A stretch of DNA of 64,000 nt from Alphaproteobacteria bacterium (GTDB lineage: Bacteria > Myxococcota_A > UBA796 > GCA-2862545). The notes under the pieces were generated by a model that ran no database searches, was not told where the DNA came from, and was given only the letters and a program-made list of their open reading frames with translations. The DNA lies in assembly GCA_020632875.1 (NCBI GenBank), contig JACKET010000006.1, positions 1 to 64,000 of the forward strand. Reading direction: 5' to 3'. A program made the position numbers and the translations under genes. Numbering within the stretch: position 1 is the first letter of the stretch; the number at the start of each line of letters is the position of its first letter. This document shows positions 39,387 to 47,952 of the stretch, piece by piece.

Positions 39387-40526
39387 TCAGTCGAACAGGT
39401 GGGCGATGCGGTCGGGCTGGGTCGCGAGGGTGTCGAGCACCCAGTCCCGTCCCGAGGCCCACGGCGCGGCGTCGTCGAGCGCGGAGCCCTCCACGTCGGC
39501 CTCGATGGCGTCGGCGGCCCGCGCGACGTCTTCGAGCAGCGTGGACGAAGCGAGCGTTTCGTCGAGGTCGAGGAGCGTGGTGCGCCACGCCTCGCGGAGG
39601 ACGCCGTCGTCCTGGATCAGCTGCCAGAGCCGCCCGGGCTCGCCCGTCGGCCGCTCGAACCCGGTGGGGCGCAGCAGCGCCGTGTGCCGCATGGCGTCGT
39701 CGCACCCCCAGGGGACGAGCTGGAAGCCCGCTTCGAGGCCGGTGTACACGCGGTAGTTGTTGCGCGTGCCGACGTAGCCGTCCCAGTGGAGCGTCCAGAC
39801 CTCGAGGGCCGTGAAGCGCAGCAGCCCGTCGAGATCGACGTGCTCCTCGACCGCACGGACCGGGTCGGCGTCGAGATCGGCCACGAACGCGAGCAGGTCG
39901 GCGCGGTCGGCCGGGAGCCCCGCGGTGTCGTGCTCGAACACGGGAACGCCGGCCTCCGTGAAGTCCGCGAACACCCGCTCGCCCCCCTGCGCCGCCCACG
40001 TGCCTTCGTACTGGTTGCCGCGGGCGTCGCCGAAGGTGCGCTCGAGGTAGTCGCGGTCGGTGTCCTCGAGCGCGAGGAGCACCCCGAGGTCGTCGCCGTC
40101 GAGGGTGACGCGCGCGTGCCGCGTCTGCAGCGTCGCGTGGCCGGCTGCCCCGAACGCGGCGTAGCACGCGGTCTCGGCGAGCAGGGACGGATCGCTCGCC
40201 ATGTTGTTCAGCGTCAGCCCGCGCATGCCGTGGAACCGCGCCCCGGGCGCGTACCGGTCGAAGTCGATCTTGAAGGCCGGCTTCTCGCCGCTGTCGATGC
40301 CGCGGAACGACCCCCGACCCTTGAGCCGGATGCCGACCCGCTGCCTCCAGCCGTCGATCTCGACGGTCGCCCGCACGTACTCGCGGGGCGCCTCGACGAG
40401 GGACGCGCGGGACGACGGAGGGAGCGTGATCGCGATCACCGCGGGCGTGTCGGGCGCGAAGAACGCCTCGGGGGGACCCTCGGGCGGCCCGGACGAGCAG
40501 GCGAGCAGCGTGGAGACCAACAGCAC
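39387..40526 (-). CDS. CotH-like kinase-fold lipoprotein
   Basis: 379 residues from a GTG: VLLVSTLLACSSG is a short signal peptide with lipobox LLAC. The body follows the CotH protein-kinase-like pattern: VGIRLKGRGSFRG with KPAFKIDFDRY (nucleotide-loop and lysine region), LTLNNMASDPSLLAETACYA, GVLLALEDTDRDYLERTFGD, then FTALEVWTLHWDGYVGTRNN and FQLVPWGCDDAM. In CotH the equivalent D-x-D/N-N region binds metal-ATP. Secreted CotH proteins occur in many bacteria with calcium-linked surface structures. Its link to the downstream Mqo gene is probably only co-transcription. Divergent from the glycan operon, with 61 bases between. Confidence 0.85.
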   Translation of the reverse strand: MLLVSTLLACSSGPPEGPPEAFFAPDTPAVIAITLPPSSRASLVEAPREYVRATVEIDGWRQRVGIRLKGRGSFRGIDSGEKPAFKIDFDRYAPGARFHGMRGLTLNNMASDPSLLAETACYAAFGAAGHATLQTRHARVTLDGDDLGVLLALEDTDRDYLERTFGDARGNQYEGTWAAQGGERVFADFTEAGVPVFEHDTAGLPADRADLLAFVADLDADPVRAVEEHVDLDGLLRFTALEVWTLHWDGYVGTRNNYRVYTGLEAGFQLVPWGCDDAMRHTALLRPTGFERPTGEPGRLWQLIQDDGVLREAWRTTLLDLDETLASSTLLEDVARAADAIEADVEGSALDDAAPWASGRDWVLDTLATQPDRIAHLFD

Positions 40527-40587
40527 CCGGCGAGCGTAGCAGAGCGGCGGGACCCGGTGCGTTATCGTGCGGGCCGACGAGGTGGGA

Positions 40588-42702
40588 GTGGGTCGAAGCC
40601 AGCTCGCGCTGTGGGCGCTCGCCGTTCCCGTCGCCTGGATGGCGACGAGCGACATCGGTGAGGCCTGCGACGTGCCCCTGCTCGCGTCGGTGGCGGGGCT
40701 GCTGGGCATCCTCCTGTGCGCGGCGTCGGCGAGGGTTCCGACGCATCTCGCCCGGTGGCTCGGCGTCGCGGGCCTCGCGTGCCTGTCGGTGCTGCCCGTC
40801 GCGCGGGCACTCGTCGTGCCGGGGCTGCCGTTCACCCACGACCTGTCGGTGCACGCGTGGGCGCTCTGGAGCACCGCCCGCGCGATGCTCGCCGGCGAGC
40901 TGCGCCCGCTCTGGTTCGACACCGTGGGGCTGGGCTCGCCCGCCCCGCAGTTCTACCCGCCCGTGCCGTACCTGCTCGGCGGTGGGCTCGTGGCGGCGGG
41001 GCTCGACGTTCCGACGGCCATCGTCGCGCTGGGCTGGCTCTCGGGAGCGCTCGGGATGGCGACCACGGCGGTGGTCCTCGCGGATCGGGGGCTCTCGGGC
41101 CCCGCCGTGCTGCTCGGGTGCGTGGCGTTCCTGCTCGCGCCGTACCGGCTCTACGACGTGGGCTACCGCTTCGCGCTCGGCGAGATGCTGGGCCTCGCGC
41201 TGGTGCTGCCGTTCTGGCACCTGTGCGTGCGGGTGGCGCGCGGCGAGCCCGGAGCCCTGCTGACGCGCCCGGCGCGGTGGCTGGCGGGGGTCGCCGCGCT
41301 GCTCGTGCTGACCCATCCGCTCTCGCTCGTCACGGCGGTGTGGGGCGGGCTCCCGCTCGCCATCGCGCTGGGCCGCGCCGCGCCCGGCGCCCGGAGCCTG
41401 GCCGCCGCCGCGGTGGTGGCGCTGGGTCTCTCGGCCTTCCAGACGGTGCCGTCCGCGGTCGATCTGCCGTCCACGCGGGTGCACGTCGTGCTGCCGAGCG
41501 GTCCGAACGGCTACCAGGCCCGGGCGCTGCACCCGCTCCAGCCGCTCGTGCGCGAGGCATGGCACGGCCGGCGCCTGAGCCTCACGCTCGCCCAGGAGGA
41601 ACGCCGCGACCGCGCGGGCGAGTCGTACGTCGAGCCGCCGTTCTACCTGGGCTGGGTGCTCTGCGTGCCCGCCCTGCTCGGCCTGGCGTCGCGCGATCCG
41701 CTCGCCCGCGCCGTGGGGGCCGCGGGGCTGTGGAGCTGGGCCGCCACCTGGCCGTCGGTCTCGTGGGCCATGGGGCACGTCTCGGTGTTCCACCCGCTGC
41801 AGTTCCCGTGGCGCTTCCTCGGGCCGGCGAGCCTGGCGGGCGTGTGGGGCCTCGCGCTCTTCGTGTCCCGGTCGGGTGTCGCGCGGGGGCCGTTGTTCGT
41901 GGGGCTCGCGACCGCTGCGCTGGTCTGGGACGCCCGGCCGGCGTCGGGTGCGGGGAGCTGGGTCGACTGGCCCGAGGCGGCGTTCGTCGCGACGCCCCAG
42001 GTCCGCCCGCCGCCGACGTGCGATCCGGACGCGGACGTGTGGGGGGCGGAGGCCGTCCCCGTCGACCTCGCCGCGGCCCGGCCGCCCGCGCCGCCCGCTT
42101 CGGTCGGCCCCGCCACGGAGGGGCCCGCGTGGGCCGGCCGCGCGACGGGCGACCTCCCGATCCGCGTGGTGGGCGGGCTCCTGCCGCCGCGCGACCCCCG
42201 CGTGGAGGTGGCGGGCGTCTATCCGGTGCCCGCCGAGTTCTGGACCGAGGCGACGGCAGCGGCCTTCCGCAAGCCCATCGAGGGCCGGGACGCGGCGGCC
42301 ATGGAGCGCGCGGGCGTCGCGCTCGTCCTGCCCGGCTCGCGCGGGGCGCAGGTCCGCGCCGTCGCCGACTGGCCCCGCGTGCAGCTCGTGTGGGAGGGCG
42401 GCCGGCACGGCGTGCGCGCCACGGTGCGACGACCGCGGCCCTCCCAGGTGGTGATCGATCTCCCGCCCGCCATGCCCGCCGGCACGCTGGTGCTGGTCGA
42501 GCAGGCGTTCCCCGGTTGGTGGGCGCGGGTGGACGGCGAGCCCGTCGAGGTGGGTGCAGTCGACGGGCTGCTCGCCGTGCCCGTCCCGCCGGGAGCGGCG
42601 CGGGTCGAGCTGGCCCTCGGCGCCACGCCGTCGCGGTGGGCCGGGCGGCTCGTGACCCTCGCCACCCTGCTGCTGGTCGCCTGGGCGTGGAGGCGCCCGT
42701 GA
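40588..42702 (+). CDS. PTPS-related integral membrane protein (GT-C/YfhO-like)
   Basis: 704 residues from a GTG with GAGG five bases upstream (a GTG at 40567 is also possible). About ten to twelve transmembrane helices fill residues 8-450. The loop after helix 2 has HDLSVHAWALWSTARAMLAG and then GSPAPQFYPPVPYLLGGG, the signature of the 6-pyruvoyl-tetrahydropterin-synthase-related membrane family (PF10131), a GT-C-type fold with the acidic residue of HDL near the active site. The C-terminal periplasmic beta region (AFPGWWARVDGEPVEV, VPVPPGAARVELAL) resembles YfhO. Likely transfers or handles a lipid-linked sugar at the periplasmic face. First gene of a three-gene operon with GTGA and ATGA overlaps. 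Confidence 0.8.
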   Translation: MGRSQLALWALAVPVAWMATSDIGEACDVPLLASVAGLLGILLCAASARVPTHLARWLGVAGLACLSVLPVARALVVPGLPFTHDLSVHAWALWSTARAMLAGELRPLWFDTVGLGSPAPQFYPPVPYLLGGGLVAAGLDVPTAIVALGWLSGALGMATTAVVLADRGLSGPAVLLGCVAFLLAPYRLYDVGYRFALGEMLGLALVLPFWHLCVRVARGEPGALLTRPARWLAGVAALLVLTHPLSLVTAVWGGLPLAIALGRAAPGARSLAAAAVVALGLSAFQTVPSAVDLPSTRVHVVLPSGPNGYQARALHPLQPLVREAWHGRRLSLTLAQEERRDRAGESYVEPPFYLGWVLCVPALLGLASRDPLARAVGAAGLWSWAATWPSVSWAMGHVSVFHPLQFPWRFLGPASLAGVWGLALFVSRSGVARGPLFVGLATAALVWDARPASGAGSWVDWPEAAFVATPQVRPPPTCDPDADVWGAEAVPVDLAAARPPAPPASVGPATEGPAWAGRATGDLPIRVVGGLLPPRDPRVEVAGVYPVPAEFWTEATAAAFRKPIEGRDAAAMERAGVALVLPGSRGAQVRAVADWPRVQLVWEGGRHGVRATVRRPRPSQVVIDLPPAMPAGTLVLVEQAFPGWWARVDGEPVEVGAVDGLLAVPVPPGAARVELALGATPSRWAGRLVTLATLLLVAWAWRRP

Positions 42703-44771
42703 TCGCGTGGCTCGCGCTGTCCTGCTCGCGCCCGCCGCCCGTCCCGTTCGACGGCGTGCCGGTGCCCGACGCGGTCCCCGCGTTGTCCGAGCGGGTCGAC
42801 GCATCCCGGCTGCTCGACCGAATGGGCGAGGCGCACACCACGGCCCCGGATCCCGCGCCGTTCGCCCGGTTCCGCGGCGACGCGCACCCGCTGCTCGGGC
42901 ACGTGTCGATGAAGGGCCCCGTCCACCGTGGCAGCGACCGGCGCCGCGCCCTGTACGCGCCGACCGGGTCGGCGTTCGGCTGGGAGGTCGCGCTGGGCGA
43001 GGCGCCCCACCTCGTCACCGCGTGCTCCGCCCTCCCCATGGAGCAGCCCGGAGGCACCGTGGTCTGCGAGGTCCGCGTGGCGGTCGACGGGCGGGAGGAG
43101 GTCGCGGGCTCGCGCCGCACGCCGGCATCACCCGACGAGTGGGTCGAGATCGACGTGGACCTCACGCGGTGGGCGGGGAGGGGCGTGACCCTCACCCTGG
43201 CGACGTCCCGGCTGGGCGAGGCGGAGCCCGTCGCGCACGTCGCGTGGGCCGAGCCCGTCGTGATCGACCGCTCCAGGACGGGCCGCCTGGTGGCCCTGGT
43301 CGGCATCGACACGCTGGGTGCCGCCCGCGCGACGGACGCCGACATGCCCGCGCTGGCGGCCCTCGCCGCCCGGGGTACCCGGTTCGACGCCGCATGGAGC
43401 GCTGCGCCGTGGACCCTGCCCGCGTTCGCGTCCATGCTCACCGGGCTCCCGGCGGGGGCGGGCGGCACGGGCGGCCGGACGCGCGAGGTGAAGAGCGGCC
43501 GGCGCCGCGTCCCGGACGGCGTCGAGACCGTGTCCGAGCGGCTGCGCGCACAGGGCTGGGCCACCGGCGCCTGGATCAACAACCCGTTCCTGACGGAAGG
43601 CTTCGGCCTGGCGCAGGGGTTCGACCGCTACGTCGACTACGGCACGCGCAGCCGTCCCGGCGCGGGCCGGGCGGCCGTCGATGGGGTCGCGCAGTGGCTC
43701 GACGCGACCCGCGGGCAGGATCGGTTCGTGTTCGTGCACCTGATGGAGCCGCACGGGCCATACCGCCCGGAGGCGCCGCCCCCCGCGCCGCCGGGCCCCT
43801 TCGTCGACGGCATGGGGTCCGACGCCCTGCTGGATCTCGCGCGCGGACGGCTCGTCCTCGACGACGCGAACCGCGCGCACGTCGAGGCCCTGCACACCGC
43901 GTCGATCCGCGACGCCGACCGCGTGCTCGGCGAGGTCGCGGCACTCCTCGACGGGGCCAACCTCCTCGTCGTCACGGCCGATCACGGCGAAGAGCTCTGG
44001 GAGCACGGGCGATTCGAGCACGGGCACTCGCTGTACGACGAGCTGCTGCGCGTGCCGCTGGTGGTGGTGCCCGGTCCGACACCCGGGGCCCGTGTCTCCG
44101 AGCCGGTGCCCGTGTCCGGCGTGGCCGGGCTCCTCCTCGACGCCGCGGGGGTGCCCGGGCCTCCGCCGCTCCCCACGGCGGGCGGCGGCACGCTGTACGG
44201 CGCCGAGCGCTGGTACGCCGTGCGAGACGGCTGGAAGCTCGTGGTCGACACCGATCGCGCGGGCCCGGGCTCCCGCGGCCACACCGACCTCGCGGGCTGG
44301 TACGACCGGTCCGACCCGACCGAAGCGACGCGCGGTGTCCCGCCACCCGGCGTCGAGCGGGCGGCCTGGCGCGACCTGTTCTCCGTGTTCCTGCCGTCCC
44401 TCGCCGACCACGTCGTCGTCGCGGTGCGCGACCGGGCAGTCCCGGTCCGGCTGCCGGACGCTGCCGCGCGCGACCTGCGGGCCCTGGCGTGGCCGACCGC
44501 CTCCGGCCGGGTCCCGGAGCCGCCTGCGGGCAGCGCGTTCCGCCTGGAGGGCGTGGCGCTGGTCGCCGTTCCCGTCGCCTCCTTCGCGTCGGATGCGACG
44601 ATCGGGGTCGACCGGGTCGAGCACGCCGTCGCCTCGCTCGCGGCCGTCGATCCCGCCGCGTTCTTCGCCCCCGGTTCGGGCGCCGGCACGCTCGTCGGCG
44701 TCGTCCCGGGCGGCACCCCGCCCGGAGCCGACCTGCAGGGGGAGCTCGAGGCCCTCGGGTACGCGGAATGA
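42699..44771 (+). CDS. Sulfatase/alkaline-phosphatase-fold lipoprotein with Thr at the nucleophile position
   Basis: 690 residues. GTG start overlapping the previous stop; a very short signal (VIAWLALSC) gives a lipobox Cys. Residues 60-190 form an N-terminal beta domain. The sulfatase fold starts at RLVALVGIDTLGAAR. The active-site segment is SAAPWTLPAFASMLTGLPAG; where arylsulfatases have C/S-x-P-S-R this protein has T-L-P-A-F, so it cannot form formylglycine in the usual way. Later metal ligands are present: VTADHGEELWEHGRFEHGHS, then LYDELLRVPLVV. Thr in this place is used by phosphoethanolamine transferases and LtaS, so a phospho- or phosphonate-transferring role is possible. Middle gene of the glycan operon. 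Confidence 0.8.
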   Translation: MIAWLALSCSRPPPVPFDGVPVPDAVPALSERVDASRLLDRMGEAHTTAPDPAPFARFRGDAHPLLGHVSMKGPVHRGSDRRRALYAPTGSAFGWEVALGEAPHLVTACSALPMEQPGGTVVCEVRVAVDGREEVAGSRRTPASPDEWVEIDVDLTRWAGRGVTLTLATSRLGEAEPVAHVAWAEPVVIDRSRTGRLVALVGIDTLGAARATDADMPALAALAARGTRFDAAWSAAPWTLPAFASMLTGLPAGAGGTGGRTREVKSGRRRVPDGVETVSERLRAQGWATGAWINNPFLTEGFGLAQGFDRYVDYGTRSRPGAGRAAVDGVAQWLDATRGQDRFVFVHLMEPHGPYRPEAPPPAPPGPFVDGMGSDALLDLARGRLVLDDANRAHVEALHTASIRDADRVLGEVAALLDGANLLVVTADHGEELWEHGRFEHGHSLYDELLRVPLVVVPGPTPGARVSEPVPVSGVAGLLLDAAGVPGPPPLPTAGGGTLYGAERWYAVRDGWKLVVDTDRAGPGSRGHTDLAGWYDRSDPTEATRGVPPPGVERAAWRDLFSVFLPSLADHVVVAVRDRAVPVRLPDAAARDLRALAWPTASGRVPEPPAGSAFRLEGVALVAVPVASFASDATIGVDRVEHAVASLAAVDPAAFFAPGSGAGTLVGVVPGGTPPGADLQGELEALGYAE

Positions 44772-46684
44772 CCCGTGGACACGCACTCTTCGCGCTGGCC
44801 TGCGCCGTCGGGCTCCTCCTGCGGGTCGTCGCGCCGGAGCTCCGTCCGATCCACCACGACGAGGCCGTGAACTGGTTCATCGCCGGGCGGATCCTGAACC
44901 GAGGCTTCTACGCCTACGACCCGGCGAACTACCACGGTCCGCTCCACCACTACGTCGATGCCGTGGGACGCCTGCTCGGGCCCGATTCGCTCGTGTCGCT
45001 GCGCCTGCCCACCATGCTGGTCGGCGCGTCCATGCCGGCGATGGCCTGGGGCCTGCGCCATCGCCTCGGGGAGCGCGGTGCGCTGGCGCTGGCCTGGGCG
45101 CTCGCGGTGTCGCCGTCGCTCGTCTACTACGCGCGTGACGCCATCCACGAGACGCTGCTCGTCGCGTCGACGCTCGGCCTCGTCGTCGCGACGGACCACT
45201 GGCTCCGCACCGGCGGACGGGCGCGGGCCGCGGCGGTCGGCGCGCTCCTCGCAGCGATGCTCGCCACCAAGGAGACCGCCATCCTGACGTTCGGTGGGCT
45301 CGCGGTGGGCCTCGCCGTGGCCGTCGCTGCAGGGGCGCGCCCCGCGCTGCGCGAGCGCTGGCGGGAGACCGGCGCGTGGGCGGTGGGCTCGGCGGTCCTC
45401 GTGCTCCTCGTCCTCTTCAGCGGGTTCGGCCGCGATCCAGCCGGTGTGGTCGGGCTCGTGACGACCTGGCTCCACTGGGGCGCGCGGGGCGCCGAGGGCG
45501 GGGGACACGCGAGCAGCCCGTGGTGGGAGTTCCTGCACCTGCTCGGGCGCTACGAGGGGGCGATGCTCGTCGTCGCCGTGCTCGGCGCGCCCGCGGCCGT
45601 GCGCCGCCGGGACCCCTTCGGGCTCGGCCTCCTCGCGTGGGGGCTCGCGGTCGCGGCCGTGTACAGCGCGATTCCGTACAAGACGCCCTGGTGCGTGCTG
45701 AACCTCGTGATTCCTCTGGCCCTCTTCGTCGGGTGGTCGGCCGGGCGCGCGCCGGGCGGGTGGGTCGCGCCCGTCGGCGCGCTCCTGACGCTGGTCTCCG
45801 CCGGGCTCGCCGTGGACGTGGCCTTCGTCCGTCACGACGACCCGGACGAGCCCCTGGTCTACGTCCAGACCCGCCGCGAGGTCGAAGCCGTGGCGCAGAT
45901 CCTCCGGGACGTCCACACCCGCGACGCCGGTGCCACGGTCCGCCGGCTGCATCCGGCGCGGTATCCGCTCAACTGGTACCTCCGCGGAACCGGCATCGGC
46001 TATCGACCCGAGGACGGCGGGGTGCCCGACCCCGTCGACGGAGACGTGCTCCTCGCGCTGCCTCGCGAGCGCGCGCGCGTGCGGGCGGGCACATCCCGGG
46101 CGTTCCGCGTGAGGGACTTCCCGTTCCGCGGCCACCTCGGCATCGCGGTGTGGGTCGCCGAGGACCGCCTCGACCTCGTGCCCGCCGCGCGGGAGTGGGA
46201 CCGCGTGACACCCCTCCTCGGCGACTTCGTCCCACCGGCGATTCCCGCGGAGCGCGTGGAGGGATGGCGCGTGTCCTGGTACCGCGGGACGGGGCCCGAC
46301 GGCGAGCCGGAGCGCGTGGAGACGCTCCCGGTGGCGGACGTCAGGTGGCCCGGAGACCGCGAGAAGCCGCACAAGGCGCCCCACTTCGTCCGCTGGGAGG
46401 GCTGGCTCGACATCGCGGAGGAGGGGACCTACGCGTTCTCGGCGAAGGCGGACGACGGGAGCCGGCTGTGGATCGACGGCCGGCTCGTCGTCGACCGGTG
46501 GCAGGGCACGGTGTGGGACATCGGGACCGGCGTGGCGGACCTCGCGCCGGGGCTCCACCACCTGCGGCTCGACTGGGGCGACACCGGGGGCCCCGCGTCG
46601 CTGCGGCTCGCGTGGACGCCGCCCGGGCGCGTCGAGGAAGTGCTGGCGTCGAAGCACGTGTCTTCCGTGCCGGTCTCGCGTTGA
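44768..46684 (+). CDS. Agl23-like GT-C glycosyltransferase/flippase-associated protein with PA14-like tail
   Basis: 638 residues. The ATG overlaps the sulfatase stop (ATGA). An N-terminal GT-C membrane domain (residues 1-370) has HHDEAVNWFIAGRIL, YDPANYHGPLHHYVDAVGRL, VSPSLVYYARDAIHETLL and AAMLATKETAIL, all typical of the TIGR03663 (Agl23) family. After a soluble region, residues about 500-635 form a PA14-like beta domain: ADVRWPGDREKPHKAPHF, WEGWLDIAEEGTYAFSAKAD, DGSRLWIDGRLVVDRW and LAPGLHHLRLDWGDTGG. PA14 domains bind carbohydrate, so the enzyme may carry its own glycan-binding module on the periplasmic side. Last gene of the operon. Confidence 0.85.
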   Translation: MTRGHALFALACAVGLLLRVVAPELRPIHHDEAVNWFIAGRILNRGFYAYDPANYHGPLHHYVDAVGRLLGPDSLVSLRLPTMLVGASMPAMAWGLRHRLGERGALALAWALAVSPSLVYYARDAIHETLLVASTLGLVVATDHWLRTGGRARAAAVGALLAAMLATKETAILTFGGLAVGLAVAVAAGARPALRERWRETGAWAVGSAVLVLLVLFSGFGRDPAGVVGLVTTWLHWGARGAEGGGHASSPWWEFLHLLGRYEGAMLVVAVLGAPAAVRRRDPFGLGLLAWGLAVAAVYSAIPYKTPWCVLNLVIPLALFVGWSAGRAPGGWVAPVGALLTLVSAGLAVDVAFVRHDDPDEPLVYVQTRREVEAVAQILRDVHTRDAGATVRRLHPARYPLNWYLRGTGIGYRPEDGGVPDPVDGDVLLALPRERARVRAGTSRAFRVRDFPFRGHLGIAVWVAEDRLDLVPAAREWDRVTPLLGDFVPPAIPAERVEGWRVSWYRGTGPDGEPERVETLPVADVRWPGDREKPHKAPHFVRWEGWLDIAEEGTYAFSAKADDGSRLWIDGRLVVDRWQGTVWDIGTGVADLAPGLHHLRLDWGDTGGPASLRLAWTPPGRVEEVLASKHVSSVPVSR

Positions 46685-46730
46685 CCGCCCGTTTGCCGCG
46701 GGCTATCGTCCCGGCGTCACGCCTGGAGAG

Positions 46731-47213
46731 ATGATGTCGCGGTTCCGCTGGTTGGCCCTGTTCCTCGTGCTCGGCAACTTCGCGGGCAACTGTCCCAAAG
46801 ACGACCCCGACGACTCCGACGACAACGGCACGCCCAGCACCACGCCGACGGCCCCCCAGAGCGCCCTGTCCATCGAGTTCTCGGCCCTCACGTTCACGCA
46901 CACGGTCACCAAGAGCCCGTGTCCGCAGCCGATCGGCGTGGTCACCATCACCAACTCGAGCGCGACCGAGGCCACCGTCACGCTCGCGGTCGAGAACGCG
47001 AGCCCGCCCGGCACCGTGATCCTGAGCGTCACCGAGCCCACGACCACGCTCGCGGCGGGCGCGAGCCTCACGGTCGCCGTGAGCTTCAACTGCGGCGCCT
47101 GGGATGGCAGCGAGTCCGTGTCCGCCACGGTCGCGGTGTCGATCACGAACGGCACCGACACGAACTCCCAGTCGGCGAACGTGACCGGCACGGTCATGCA
47201 GCCGGGGGGCTGA
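46731..47213 (+). CDS. Small secreted Ig-like protein
   Basis: 160 residues. Signal region MMSRFRWLALFLVLGNFAG, then NCPKDDPDDSDDNGTPST, an acidic spacer after the Cys that could be lipidated although the lipobox AGNC is atypical. The mature part is one beta-sandwich with alternating strands (SIEFSALTFTHTVTKSP, PIGVVTITNSSATEATVTLA, TTTLAAGASLTVAVSF) and a Cys pair (CPQP, FNCG), like ASPM-SPD-2-Hydin-type domains. Function unknown. GGAGAG sits directly upstream; ATG at 46734 is the better-spaced start. Its last 20 bases overlap the convergent methyltransferase gene. Confidence 0.65.
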   Translation: MMSRFRWLALFLVLGNFAGNCPKDDPDDSDDNGTPSTTPTAPQSALSIEFSALTFTHTVTKSPCPQPIGVVTITNSSATEATVTLAVENASPPGTVILSVTEPTTTLAAGASLTVAVSFNCGAWDGSESVSATVAVSITNGTDTNSQSANVTGTVMQPGG

Positions 47214-47952
47214 CGCCTCCACGCCGGGTGGCCCGCCGCATCGCGAGGGCGATCCACGAGCCTCCGAAGGGCGGCGCGATACCGCGTCGCAGCCACCGGG
47301 TCTCGAGCGAGGTCACGGCCAGGAGCGCCCGGTTCGCGGGCCCGGGCGGCACGCGCAGCCTCTGCGAGCGCGGTGGGCACAGGCGGAGCCAGGCCCGGCT
47401 GGCGACCAGCGCGGGCAGCAGCAGCGACAGCCACGGGTAGAGCGTCACCTCGAGCCCCGACCCGGCGAACGACGCCAGCAGCGCCGCACGCGTGTAGCGG
47501 CGGCGGTGGTGGTGCAGCTCGTCGTGGCGCGACGCGAGGCGCGGGTGCGCGGGCACGGTCGCGAGGAAGGCGCCGCCCGGGCGCAGCAGCCGCGCCACCT
47601 CGCGGATCGTGGCGGCATCGTCGTCGAGGTGCTCGAGCACGTCGAAGGCCGTGACGAGGTCGTAGCTCGCGTCGGGCAGGCCGAGCTCCGCGAGGGGCTG
47701 TGTGTAGAGCCCGGCCAGCGTGCGACGGCGGAGGTGGCGCAGCGCGTCGGGGTGCACCTCGAGCGCCTCGACGGGGCCGAGCGCAGCGAGCGCTTCGGTG
47801 GTCCCCCCGGTGCCGGCGCCGAGGTCGAGCACCCGGGCCGGGCGCGGGAGCCCCGCGTGCTCGAGCACGGCGAGCGACGCGTCGAGCCGCGAGCGGAACC
47901 ACCAGTGGCGCGCTTCGATGCGGGCGAGGTCGTCGAAGAGCTCGGGCTCCAT
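47194..47952 (-). CDS. SAM-dependent methyltransferase (sugar/lipid type)
   Basis: 252 residues. Begins MEPELFDDLARIEARHWWFR, the E-x-x-H-x-W-F-x-x-R opening of methyltransferases in surface-polysaccharide clusters. Motif I is RVLDLGAGTGGTTEAL, then EALEVHPDALRHLR, YDLVTAFDVLEHLDDDAATI and RLLRPGGAFLATVPAHP. A hydrophobic stretch near 195-215 (LYPWLSLLLPALVASRAWL) may anchor it to the membrane. The ATG shares one base with the stop of the glycosyltransferase gene (TGATG), so the two are coupled. Probably modifies the lipid-linked sugar or carrier handled by the GT2 enzyme. Confidence 0.9.
   Translation of the reverse strand: MEPELFDDLARIEARHWWFRSRLDASLAVLEHAGLPRPARVLDLGAGTGGTTEALAALGPVEALEVHPDALRHLRRRTLAGLYTQPLAELGLPDASYDLVTAFDVLEHLDDDAATIREVARLLRPGGAFLATVPAHPRLASRHDELHHHRRRYTRAALLASFAGSGLEVTLYPWLSLLLPALVASRAWLRLCPPRSQRLRVPPGPANRALLAVTSLETRWLRRGIAPPFGGSWIALAMRRATRRGGVSPPAA

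Noticed and set aside
39387..42804. Malate:quinone oxidoreductase and CotH frames extended far upstream on the minus strand
   Set aside because: The extensions are Arg-rich shadow of the plus-strand membrane protein; ribosome sites and the signal peptide set the starts at 39369 and 40526.
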